Assembly: GCA_900708905.1 (NCBI GenBank)
Contig: CAADRB010000025.1
Location: 1,661,879 to 1,725,878 of the forward strand
Origin: Hymenolepis diminuta
Lineage: Eukaryota > Platyhelminthes > Cestoda > Cyclophyllidea > Hymenolepididae
Direction of reading: 5' to 3'
DNA length: 64,000 nucleotides
Below, in pieces: positions 26,381-38,500 of the stretch. Within the stretch, counting starts at the first letter, position 1; every line of letters begins with the position of its first letter. Below the pieces are notes generated by a model. It was given only the letters and a program-made list of their open reading frames with translations. It did no database searches and was not told the DNA's origin. Position numbers and translations under genes: made by a program.

Positions 26381-26513
26381 TTCTTAGAAATCATCTCATT
26401 CTGCAAGGCTTAGAAAAAAACCAAGCATTCCAGAGGTTCCGAGCAGAATTCATAAAATGTCATGAGTGTACTTTGATCCTAAGGCGGGAGATTTATGACA
26501 AGTATTTCTCCAG
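26381..26513 (+). CDS. Candidate internal exon, unknown protein
   Basis: A strong acceptor (TAATTTTCAG) and a GTTTGT donor bound a 133-nt open frame whose peptide is charged and helical-looking (LEKNQAFQRFRAEFIKC, then LRREIYDKYFSR). It enters in phase 1 and leaves in phase 2, so real partners should have matching phases; none were found. The Q-A-F-x-x-F start and the I-Y-x-x-Y end are faintly like RGS-type helices, but not enough to name a domain. Confidence 0.2.
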
Positions 26514-29229
26514 GTTTGTATCTGACATAAGCCCATTTATTGCTGGATTATCTAATTATTACCCATTGTTGTTAAAACCATAACTTACTGTCATACTTAA
26601 GCAGCTGCATTTCAATAATAAAGTAAATAGAGTCCTCATTGGATGTCAAATTTTCGAACATTGTTTCATTAGGATGAGTAGCAGTTACTGGGGCAAATCT
26701 CAGTGAATATCTGAGAGTCTTGGAGTATAAACCAGGATTTTACTATAATTTATTATTTCAAGGGTAAAAATTAATTCCAGTAAAAATCGATAGTAAGGAG
26801 AGCTCCTATTGGGAAAGAACCAAATAAAACCCCTCATAATAAATTAACATTCGGTTAAATATTAAAATCAAAATGTCAGAGAGGTGTCATTTTTAATACA
26901 GTAAAAAAAATGTATTCAAAATTCAAAATAGTTTTAAATAATTTAATTAGCACTTCAAAAGAAATGTACGGATCCATGACCTTCTCGGGTCATTTTTAAA
27001 ATATTATTGGCTTGAAGTTAAATTGAATGCCGGCGTTTTGCTTTTCACTTCCTCAAAGATTCATTTCTGTGTCTGCATGACTTTTTTGTGAAAAATCATT
27101 GAAATTAATTTTTAAATAATATTTTCTAGAGAGAAAGGGAAACTTTTCAATGGGCCTTTAAAATTGATCGCTACTGTGGTTGATGAGGATTTAAAACAGC
27201 ACTTTTAGTCCTCGTCTTCATTTGATAAACAGTTCATAAATAATATACGAATTGTAATGTTTATATATATGTATATAATTTACGAATTTTCATTATCGTT
27301 TTTATTGATGAGCGCAAAGGTTCAAATGGTTGGATCGATAGTTCATCACCTTTAACTTTCGTATTTGTAAAGAAAATTCTTTTAATAGTGTCGTGAATGA
27401 ATAAAAATTTATTACATAGATGAAACCCATTATGAAATTTAAAAAAGAAATTAATTTTTTCATAAATAAACATGACTTTCCTCTTATATTATTTTTCGAA
27501 GTCGTTTTGTCAGATGTGGGAAAAATCATAACACATTTAATAAAAATACATGGGTTTAATTTAGTTTTTTTCGGTTGTTAAGTGCATTTCTTAAAGTAAG
27601 TTTTATATTTTTATATAATTAATGAAATTTCCAATTTACAAACTTGAGGCGAATTTCACTTCTCTTTTAAGTTCGATACTTATTGGAATTTAAGTAGGTG
27701 TGGAAGGATTTGCAATAAGTCGGTCTAAATCTGGGTTAAAGAACATTTTTTAATCTCCCTCCTCTCCCTCTTTCCCTATTTGAACAGTTTTTTTGTTTGT
27801 TTTTTCATGAAACCCTTTTATGATCGAAAAAATCCACTTGATTACATTAAGGATACACTGCAAATTGATCTCTTTTATATTAAAATTCAATCAGAAAATA
27901 GAAAAATATCCTTTTATTTTAAGTTTGTGTTGATAACAGTATACTTTTTATTGATTTTTGCAATTTATTACAAATATTTAACCATTTCAATTAAGTAAGT
28001 ATGTTAGCGAATATTTTCTCTATGAAAATGCATAATTAAATAAATCAGTTCTCAATTATAATACTTAGTTGAAATAATTAATATAAGTTAATACAATATA
28101 ATATATAATATAGAAATAATATTAAATTAATATAATTAATTAATATAAATTTATTTTTGTCATGGTGTTTATGAAATGTGTTTAAAAAAATTAAAATTAT
28201 ATTACTTTTTCGTCTGTTCAGGTTTGATATTAAAAAGAGTTGACAGGTGAGTTACTATTGGAGGATTGCTCATTAGAAGGAACTGATATTTTGCCCTTTA
28301 AAACAACCTCGTAAACACATAAAAATTTATCAAGCCATTGGTGCGTCCTCATTATTTTGGCAAAATAATAGTAACCAACCAGTTATTTTTAGTTATTTTT
28401 AACAATTATTATTAATATAATTATAAGAACATTGTTCACTTCGCAATATCTAAGTATGTCGAAGTCTTTCAGGATTTTGTGATTACAAGATTTCCTGCGA
28501 CTCTCTGTCCGTGATACTCAACTCGTTGAATGATAAAGTTAATTGAACAGTTGGTCACTCGCAAATTCTTTCGGCCATTGGCATTTATAATGAGGACAGC
28601 GGAGGCACTTTAAACATGACAGAGACCACTAGGACTTCTTCTATTTGTAATTAATACCAAGAAGGCTCACCTCCATTTAGATATTTCTAATTAATATATA
28701 AAAATTGTTTTGTAAAAATTTGCTTCACATAAAACCTCCTGAGAAAATGCATTTTATTTCTGAAATATATTTGTCATTATCCGCACTCAGATTAAATTTA
28801 TCTTTGACACGGCTTCATAATTACTACTCTTAAAGAACTTCTTTTATATATATCAATGTTACAATTTAATTTTCATAAAATATTATTTATTTCAATTATT
28901 TTTTGTAAAGAGGCAAATTGATGTTAATGAGTAAAGCGCAAACGGTTCAAAGAATGTTGCAGATTACAATACTTGAGAATGTTTATATCCATTAGAGCTC
29001 AAAATTGAAAGTGACTGAAGGAGAACTACACTAGATGTTGATCCTTATAATAAATGATTTTCATTTTTAATTCTTAATTGCGTATTTAATATACGGTTAG
29101 TAAAAAGTTTTGCAAATCTTGAATTATTCACTTAAGTGGGTGTTTGTACTAGTCCCATCTTCTTTTCTTCTTAGATTATTATAAAATTTATTATAAAATT
29201 TTGTGTAACCCTAGTGTAATTAAAGATAT

Positions 29230-29733
29230 TGAAGGAAAACTCTCTGTGCATTTCCAGAATTACTTCTATTTACGTTCTCTATGAGAGTACTTCGGTTTTT
29301 CATCCACGAAGCAGGAGTGACGCCTTATGTGTCCGTATGATGAATAACCCCTGTCTCACATGTCTAAACGCGTCCATCGATATTAGTCCTCGTTTCACCT
29401 GAAAAGCACATCCGCGCCCAAGCTTTCGCGCGAACTTACCGAAGTGACTCATATAGAGGTGTCTTTGTTTTCCACACAACAACAACGCACGCTGGTCATT
29501 TACGGCTCCAGCGCATTCTGCCCATCTCCTCTCCTCCTCAGCACACTACCTTCCCTCTCTCTCTCTCTGTTACTCGTTGTGGCTTCCTTGAATACAATTT
29601 TGATCTAATCAACTCTTGGTGCTCTGCTCCACGATTGTTCTTAGCTCTTACTCAAACAGCAACGAATTGGTGACTGTTATTGCTGTCGTTATTAGTTATC
29701 TGTTAATCTGTTAATTTTCATCTAACTCCAACA
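29230..29733 (+). mobile_element. Solo LTR-like element (family 3), copy 1
   Basis: A 504-bp element starting TGAAGGAAAACTC and ending AACTCCAACA, flanked by the 4-bp direct repeat ATAT (29226-29229 and 29734-29737). It matches 62015-62524 along its whole length, with shared blocks GTGCATTTCCAGAAT, TCGTTTCACCT, AAAAGCACATCCGCGC, CTTTGTTTTCCACACA and GTGGCTTCCTTGAATACA. The TG...CA ends, the 4-bp duplication and the lack of an internal region indicate a solo LTR. A CT microsatellite run is inside it. The minus-strand frame at 29300-29485 is not a gene. Confidence 0.65.
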
Positions 29734-29737
29734 ATAT

Positions 29738-32700
29738 TCAATCTTTTTTTAATTAAATATTCTAAACTTACTTGTTACAATAAGGGAAATGAGTCTGAAT
29801 TAAATTTCCGCCTACATGTTCCTATTCACGGAGATGTTAGAAAAAGAGCGCTGGAAGTTTATTCTCTAATAGTTACGGAAATATGACAGTTTCTTTCAGC
29901 CATAAAATGCCTTATTAAACTTTTCAAATTATTTTTGTGTTTCAAATCACTGATAAAATAATTATTTTCGAATGAGAATAATCGAATAATTTGCAAGATA
30001 ATATTTTATTATCATGCTTAAAACTAAATTCATGAAAAAGACTGAGCAATGCAGTTGAAGAAGGTTAACAGTCGCTTTATTAACTGTTGAAAATCGCGAA
30101 CATTGGTCCGCTGAAATGGCTCAGTGATGGCTCACGATATTCAAACTCCAAAATGTTACAAACTCCTGAAATACAGAGTGGACAACATGAGATTAAAAAA
30201 ACAGAGAAAGCAAATTTCTCTTGACGTCTTCACTCTCTTATCACCTTCTGCACAAATCTTACTCCTCAACACATTTGACAGTAATAAAATACTGTAAATT
30301 TTCCATCTTATCATTGTTAATTAAGAGATGAAAGAAGGTAAAAATTGAGTTGAATCTTCAATAGCTTTAGAATAAAGTTGCTATTTGCTAGTACTCTGTC
30401 AGTAATTTGAATCGGTAGTGGATTGGAAATCGGGCAGACACTTTCACTTTGAGCAGCACACTTAAATAAAGTCAAATTTGTAAACTAAATCTGTCCATTG
30501 TTTCCGGATTTTGAGAAAATAAACCCTCTACATTGTACAAATGACTACTTTGGTGCGGTTAATTATTTTTCATTTAATGTAATCAAACCTGCAGCAACTG
30601 TTTGCAGACGTCTACTTGCATAATTCTATGCTCAAGTGCCTTGAAAAGCAACCGCATTTATTATAAACTGGTATAAATTCAGAGAAGTTCGAACGAGTTT
30701 TTTAATAATAAAAGACTTCGGAGGAATCCCTCTTTCCGACTTATGCTATAATCTCAGACGTGAATTCAAATGGCGAGGGAATCTGAAAGGGAGAACACTT
30801 AAACGCAAAGTTAAAGACCCATTCGCAGTAGAAATCACTTATTATTTCCAAATCAAACTCAGACAACCACTAAATAAAACATTTGACCAAACCCTGGAAA
30901 ATGAATAGACTATTTTCAGTATCATACCGCAAATCTGACCATATGCTAGTTTTGGAATGTTTAAGATTAGTCGCAAAAGAGACCGCGCAATAATATTAAG
31001 GAACTTAATTGTTTTGTATTCATTATTGAATAATAATTAATAAAAATATTGTGATATGGTATTATTAATTCAGAATAATTAGAGACTGATTCTTTTAAAG
31101 TATATTAATAATATTTAACTCATATTTCCATTAGGATCCTTTGTAATTAAGAAAAAAAGTTTCAAAATGCTTATTTTTTTATAATAGAAGTAAAATAGTT
31201 TATTAACCTTGCTTGGTTAATATTTGTCGTGGAAATGATATTCAAAACCAAGTTAGCTTGAATTATAATAATAAGCCCCAAACCCACATATGAAAGCTAT
31301 TTCCAACACTCAACTTGGGCAGAGAATGGCTCCATGGAGTTCCCTGGTGAGATAATCAAATTCTGCCACCCCTTACACTAGTCAGGTTTAACTACTGTAG
31401 TTGGCCATTCCACCAGCTGGATGTGCGCAGACGGGAAGCGAACCACTCTTTCTGACATGGCAGATGAGCATGGTGGTGAATATGTCGCCTACTCATAAAG
31501 TGTATTATTGAGACTTTTTCATAATTAAACTCAAGGAACTGTAATGGAAATTGAGTAAATTGTCATTCAAATAATCTATTGATTGATAACCATAAATACT
31601 GCAAAGTTCAGAAATCTACCTCGAAGTCCAGGCGAGTGACCTTAGGTTTTTTAACCTCGGCTTAGTTAAGCGTACTTTCTTGAAGTAATATGTACCTACT
31701 TTATATTTGAAAGAATATGGTGAAACAAAATTCTCGTTATACCCTGGATTTATCTTCATCCCCCTCTTATTCCCAACCCATTTTGGTCTAAATTATTGTG
31801 CCACGTAATCCAGATCCCCTTTTTAATGCTATATTTAAGGAAATACATAAATAAAAGATAAAAATTGAAACTTATCTATTAAATTTATAAGTTATTAACA
31901 ATGTAAACAATTCATTTAATCACAAATTTTGACATTTTACAGATTAAGGTTAAATAAATGCTTAATGAAAATTAACAAAGGGAATTATTTTCAACAATAA
32001 ATAAAGAGAATTACAGTTTATAAAACAATATAATAACATAATACTGGAGAGAGCTTTTACATAATCAACACTAGATTTTTGTTTATTACAAATAAAATAG
32101 TATTTATTTGGAAATATAATTACTGAAAGTATTGGTAACATTTTCACAAATTTAGGCGAAAACCAGAACCGGAACCATGGTAATATTAAATGAATTTAAA
32201 CAAATAAAACTTGACTTCCTTTGAGTAACGCAGATCTTAATCAAGGGACTTTCGGTTGATAATTTATTGTTTTATAAGTAATTTTGCTTCCTTTTATTTA
32301 ATAAAGTAATTTAATTCAAAACAAACGTCTTCAAGTAATTTAATTTACCCAACAATTTTTACTTAGCAATGAGCAACTGTGAAGAGGTAGTATAATTACA
32401 AATAGACTTTATTAAAAAATTGTTTTTCTACTGTCGCTGATTCCCTAAAATTTTACGAAAAAGTTGAATATTGAAACTACGGAAAATATTTCTTTTAAGA
32501 ATCTCCTCTTTCATTCTATTCTTCTGCTTTCTATAATTTTAATTTCTATTAAATTTTATACTCCTAATTCGGCATTTAAAAGTCTCTAACCCATGTAATA
32601 CATTTTAAATGTTATTGACATTTTACTGAACTAAATTGATCACTTTGGAAGCTTTTGCACCACAACTAACTACTCCGTAATTGAAACAAAAGCTATAACC

Positions 32701-34869
32701 GGATCTTCTGAACTTAAGTGCAAGTTAATATGAAGGTCAACTTCTGTTGAAACCAATAGGAGCAGGCATTTTTGAAGCATTTAATCACGAAAGATAATGC
32801 ACGCACATAATAGTTTTTCAAATAAATAAATACGGAGTTGCATAATATTTAATAGGCTTCAGAACTTGTATGGTAACAAACTTAATTCTACCACATATCT
32901 CAGATCATGACGTCTTCCAGATACTAATTAGATATCGCTTCTTATACCTCGATTTTGTTTTCTTTTAGAAACGTTCAATCTACCTTTAATCAAATTAAGC
33001 AACTCCACGCTTATTGAGCTCTCCTAATTTTAATATTCAGGCTATTTTAATCCTGCCATTTTGTAAATTTTGCAGTATTCTTTGAGAAATTCAGGATTAG
33101 TTAGGGAATCTAACCCAATAATAATAACTACTTATATCAATATTATTATTTTTATTTCCTACAAATATATCTAAATTTTGAAAATTAAATTTTTATTTAT
33201 CACCCACCTGGGAGGAATATATCAAATCAATTGTTCGATTTTTATTAAAAATTTCACTTTATCTATTAAAAGCTGAAAATAATTAATAGCAACTTGATTA
33301 TTGTCTAAATTTTAAGCATGAAATTAAATTAAATTAATATTAAAATAATTAATTTTATGCCTAAATTGAAAATCAATTACTCTGTAATTGGTATATATAC
33401 GTATCACATACCAGGAAATTATATATATTTTTTGAAAATACAATGAGAAATTTAGTAAAATATTAGTTAAAATGAGTATTTTATTAATAAGACGAAACAA
33501 TTTTTTTCATATTTTGCACCTGCCTATAAGAAAGAAAGTTCAACTAGCATTTTAATAACTCCTGTTATTATTTCAATGATTAAATTTTCGTCTCTTAATC
33601 ACTTAATCTATTACGAACCCCTTTATAGGTGGGCCAAGGTCATCCGTTGAGTTTTAAAAATCCGTCATTTGCCTTTAATTCAAGACGTGAACTGTGGTGG
33701 TCTTCGTGCATTTCCTATAATTTGGCTTCCTCCTAAATAATTTGAAGGCTCTAGAGAACTTTATATAATTAATAAAAATAATAGTGCTTAAAAAGTTATC
33801 CTCTGCATGCATTCATAAGTCCCTTCGTTTTATTTAAATTCTAGCCGACGTTGCCATAAAAATTAAAATATAATTACATAATTAACTCTACTTATTCAGT
33901 CAGCTAGAGAGATTTTAATATTTTAATTAAAAATATTTAATAGGATACATGAAGTTGAAATAAAAGGATTTTCAAGATTTAATTATACAAGCTTGCGATG
34001 ATATTTCTCAAGTTATTATTAACTATTCAAAGACTCTGACGGTTTTGTAGTTAAAATTACTCTCATCAGGTTCCATTATAAGAAGAAAAATATACATCTG
34101 GAGTTCCAGATGGTTCGTTCAAACTTACCATCTAGACAATAATCTGTGATCATCACGAAAGTTAACCATTTCAGGAGGCGAAAAATATCTTTAAATTTAA
34201 ATATTTGAAGTTTAGAACGTGATGAACTGGATTATATTCAATATAACATGCCTCAGTGATTAAATTCCGAATCTGTTTTGTAATTAATTTCTATGTTCAC
34301 TTCAGTTAACCACTATTGGACTCTTTCACTGTTCTGTGTTCACTATGAAATCTGATAAGCCTGCTCTTTGAATTGCCGCAATCGATATATTAATAAGGAA
34401 CAAACAATGATTAATATAATATTATACTTTTTTTGAAAATTTTTCGCATAAAAACCTCCTTTTTGAATCACGTAAGCCCTGCGGCATCTATTTGTTTAAA
34501 CAGTTATTAATCACTATTTGATTCAAAGTACTTTGGTATCATTAATTTTTAAATTAAAGGGCCACTTTTAATTAATGCCATAATAATGCGTTACTTTTAA
34601 TGTATAAGTTACGAATGGCGCGTTTTGGGAAATTCAAATCATAAAATACAAATTATACTGAATTGATTGACAAAACATGAATTTAGCATGCAGTATTTCG
34701 TTTTTTTTCTAAACATTTATTTTAACAGGAATTCATTTTGTTTTTAGTATTAGTATTAATATCTAAAAATTAAGCAGTAGAACGGAAATACTTGTTTTAT
34801 CCATTTCGGCTTTTAAAAGTTGAAAAAATAACTGGAAGAATCTAACCACCGAATACTCCTGGATACCCA
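29738..34869. other. Intergenic, AT-rich; one SINE-like copy
   Basis: Apart from the repeat at 31303-31470, no exon series, RNA gene or shared repeat was recognised. Frames such as 31962-32147 (minus) look like chance. Confidence 0.4.
31303..31470 (-). repeat. SINE-like tRNA-related repeat, copy 2
   Basis: Aligns with 8-160 in block order and spacing. On the minus strand it carries GGTTCGCTTCCC (plus positions 31433-31444), close to the Pol III B-box consensus, next to the GTCTGCGCACATC block. This copy keeps the B box better than copy 1. No terminal duplication found. Confidence 0.45.
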
Positions 34870-34950
34870 CCAATGAGGTAAATGATCTCAGTCAGCCAAT
34901 GAGAACTCTCTATGCTCTCTGTGATCAACGCTCAGAGCTTTGAATAAAAA
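34870..34950 (+). promoter_or_regulatory. Putative promoter of the EF-hand gene
   Basis: Two CCAAT motifs in the same context (CCAATGAG at 34870 and CCAATGAGA at 34896) lie 45-80 bp before a TATA-like AATAAAAA (34943-34950), which itself is about 130 bp before the start codon at 35078. Order and spacing suit a CCAAT/TATA promoter; no functional proof. Confidence 0.4.
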
Positions 34951-35077
34951 CCCCACAACAGATTTTCGTAGACAATAGGTACACATCAACAAAACCGTAA
35001 AACTCAGTATCTCATTCCTTCTTGCGATTTTACTAGCGTTAAATTAATCATTATTTGAAAATAAAGGACTCGTAAAA

Positions 35078-35523
35078 ATGTCCCAAGAAATGCCTAAACA
35101 AGCTTTGGTGCATACACTGGAGAAAATGCTGGAACCAGTTAGCGGCAAAGTGGTGTATCTTACTGCAACTGACCTTCTTGCCGTGTGGGATTTCTTTGAT
35201 ATTAATCGTAAGTTTTCTCCTGTCACTTCCGCTTCATTTGAAGAAATCAAAAATTAATCAAGATTAGTCAATTTCTTGAAGAATTCCTTGTATTCCTCTT
35301 CTACATATTAATGTTTAAAAAATATTTCAGTAATGTTCAAATGTGAATTCATTTTTAATAATAATTTTTATTTAAGATGATGGTGCCCTAACTGGTGAAG
35401 AATATGAGCTATTCGTTCGCATTTTCGGTGAAATACTCAAAAGTGTTTTCCCAGTGAGTGGTTCTCTGTATTTTTAATTGATTTTTTAATTCAAAATAGT
35501 TACTCATTTTACAGGCCAGATAA
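35078..35523 (+). CDS. Possible short isoform of the EF-hand gene (alternative last exon)
   Basis: After exon 2 (ends 35453), a good acceptor (CATTTTACAG, ends 35514) only 61 nt downstream would join in phase 0 to Ala-Arg-TAA (35515-35523), followed by AATAAA at 35550-35555. This would give a 71-aa protein with one EF-hand, about 8 kDa. The sequence shows the acceptor, stop and poly(A) signal; whether the isoform is made is inference. Confidence 0.3.
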
Positions 35524-38500
35524 ATTGAACAAATGTAGATTCTGCTATAAATAAAAGGGCGACCCATTTAAGCAGTTGAAAAAATGTCAGAAACTGAGGT
35601 CCTAGAAGAGGAGACCGCTTCCATCAACGTTTGTCCGAATAAGAGATTGATCATAACTGGAAAATGCCTGAATGGGATGAAATTTGCTCTCTCCCTAATT
35701 TTTTTATTTAAATTTTAAGAATTTATTAAAAAAGAAATCAAAGTTATTGAAATTCTCTGGTTTTATACTCACTTACATGACCCGAAGGCATGCAAATCTT
35801 TTGTGAACGTTCACTTTCCAAAATCTGCCTCAGACTGAATTACGGAGAGTAGAAAGGAATATTTTAATGTGCGTGAGTGAGAGAATGGTGAAAATAATTT
35901 CGAATATATTCTTTTCGACGATGAATTTTAACTAAATTTCGGTAGCTGTAGAATTTATATTAATTGTAGTAGGGATCACTGTAATATAACAATTAAAGGC
36001 TCCAGAAATGACACATCTTGATTAGATTACATTATATTTTTTCGATTCCATTTGAAGGAAGGAGGGTGTCAATCGTACTCAATAAGTTTCCAGACTCACA
36101 GTTTTTGAATAGTAAATTTCTACATAACATTTACACTTATATGGTTTTAATGTCATTTTTTAAATAAATTACTCCCTTTACATGTTGCGCCAATAGGAAA
36201 TTAGTTTCATCCCAAATTTGGGTCAAACAAAACCCGGTAACTTCACATGGCACACTTTTCATTTGCCATCATATAATAAACTTAATTTCAGATTTTTTCC
36301 ACCTGATTATATTAAATGTTAGAAAAACACAAATGCAAAATATAAATATTTAAAAAATAACTAGCGATAATAGCTTATTTATATTGAGTACTAGCATAAA
36401 TTGCTTACACCCAGAGCTGAATAACAATTCAAACTTGAAACTTTTCATTTTATTGGTGTCCCTATCGAAAAGGTCAAGCATTAAGGTGAATAAAATTGAA
36501 GATAACCCCTTCAATTAACTTAAGGTTGACCACTTTGCGGATAACCAAATCCTTTTGTATATCATTGGACGGTTCCCTCACTTGAAGGTAAATATATAAA
36601 ATTAACAAATGTACTTATGTGTATGCAAAATATATCAGTAAATTTGTTCCAAGACATTTTCTTAAATGTTTATGCCTTTCTTAATTTAATTTATGTGCGA
36701 ATTTTAGAATCATAAACGAATATCGATTCCGGATATTATTACTGCATCAATAAATCCAGGAATGCCATATCAAATTGGAATTGACGAGGCAAGTTATTAT
36801 TGACACCTTCCAAACTACACGATCCCTCCATCCTTATTTGCTTGAATTTGGCTTCTGTTTTATTAATTTCATGAGTATTTAGGCGCATATTTTGGAACTG
36901 CAATAAAAATGATAATTTTGCATTAAAAATTTTTTGGTGTTTCCTTTTCCAATAAAAGAATACTCATGTGAATGAAATGAAGACACAAAAATCTTGTTTT
37001 CCTGACCGAAATTTATTTATTTTAACGCTTGCTGCTTTTGTCATCCTAAAATAAAATATACAAATCAAAAGACGTTAAAATGGCAGCTATCTTCCTGCCG
37101 CTTCTCGATCGGATGATCATAATTGAGGACGGTTGACATATATATTCCTTGAGTTTTTTTGAAACATATCAAAATTGTTACGAAACGCAAAAAACCAGAT
37201 CCGTTTCCCACAAATGCTATAAACAGGAAAAATTTGCAATTTCCATTGTGGAAAAGCGTCTGTGGACGAGGATCTATGAAACAGCTACATATAANNNNNN
37301 NNNNNNNNNNNNNNNNNNNNNNAGGGAGATAATTTAGAGTTTATGCATCCAAACTTATTACTTTACATACCGATTAATTTTATTTTCTCGTCATTTCTAG
37401 GGAAGAGATTTTGTTTTTTATTCAAATGCTTTAATATCCCAATTTTGCCAAAATCTTTAACGCCATTCTCTTTCCACTTTTATTCCAACAAGAATGTGGA
37501 CGTATCACGATTCAACTACTTATAATTTTGGAATAAATATATTATTTATATTCTTTGTACTTAATTAAGCTCTCCAATCATTTTCCAATTTAAGACCTTC
37601 TTTGGGCTCCTTTGATATAATTTAGCCTTGAACAAAAGAGCGCTCACATTCTCATTTTTATTTGTTACAAATTATGAGGACCTGATCTGATATGTGCCAT
37701 CTTACCTTTCTGGGTTTGAATTATTCTCGAAAAATCGAATGCTATTGTAATGTTGTATACCTTCTTTTATTACCCTGCATATGGAGGAGGAGTAGTATTG
37801 TGTTCACGTCTTATTGAATAAGTAATTAGGAATTTTATTCATAATTTATATCAAGAGTACGATTTGGATAAAACAATGTATTAGTTGCAAATTTTATTAT
37901 TTAGAAGGGAGTTTTAAGGATTTCCTGCAAATGCTAATTTAATTTTGTTCAGTTTGGAGAGTGAATTCGATATCATTTCAAGAAGGTTTGCATAGAAAAT
38001 GAAGAAACAAAAGATTTTTCCTGATACGGAAGCTTCATTTATTTAATCTTATTCATTATTTTAGTTCAAGTAATTTGCTTATAAGAACATAGTCGGACTT
38101 GCTCCTTTTGTCTCCTTCTTTCAAAAAGTGGTTTACATAAATTGTTTCATGATAGTTTGTCAAAAAAGGCCTTTGTAAACACATAACCTGAATATTAACT
38201 TTGCTTTATTCTATTCCTAATTGCCAAATAATGAAAATGATAAAAACGAGGAAAAAATTAAAACAAAATATATTTTTAAAATCAACTCGTGGTCACCGGT
38301 ACTAAAAGGCGGCCATTATTTATGGGAAAATATTTTGCTGGATATTCTCTATTATTATAAATCAAAAATATTTTAAATCAAACGTAATTTAATTATTAAT
38401 CAGGGGACCAGTTTACTGGTTAATAAATCTTAGTTACGAATCATATTAATAATTTTTGTTACAAAATTTGTTATTTTTAATGAAAATATGCGTTGCTACG

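Larger units (their letters stand above)
20613..29225. other. Gene-poor, AT-rich intergenic region
   Basis: Contains one microsatellite and two weak coding candidates listed separately. The parts at 25400-28200 are extremely AT-rich; 28070-28150 is almost pure A/T with ATATAAT repeats. No RNA gene or shared repeat recognised. Confidence 0.4.
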
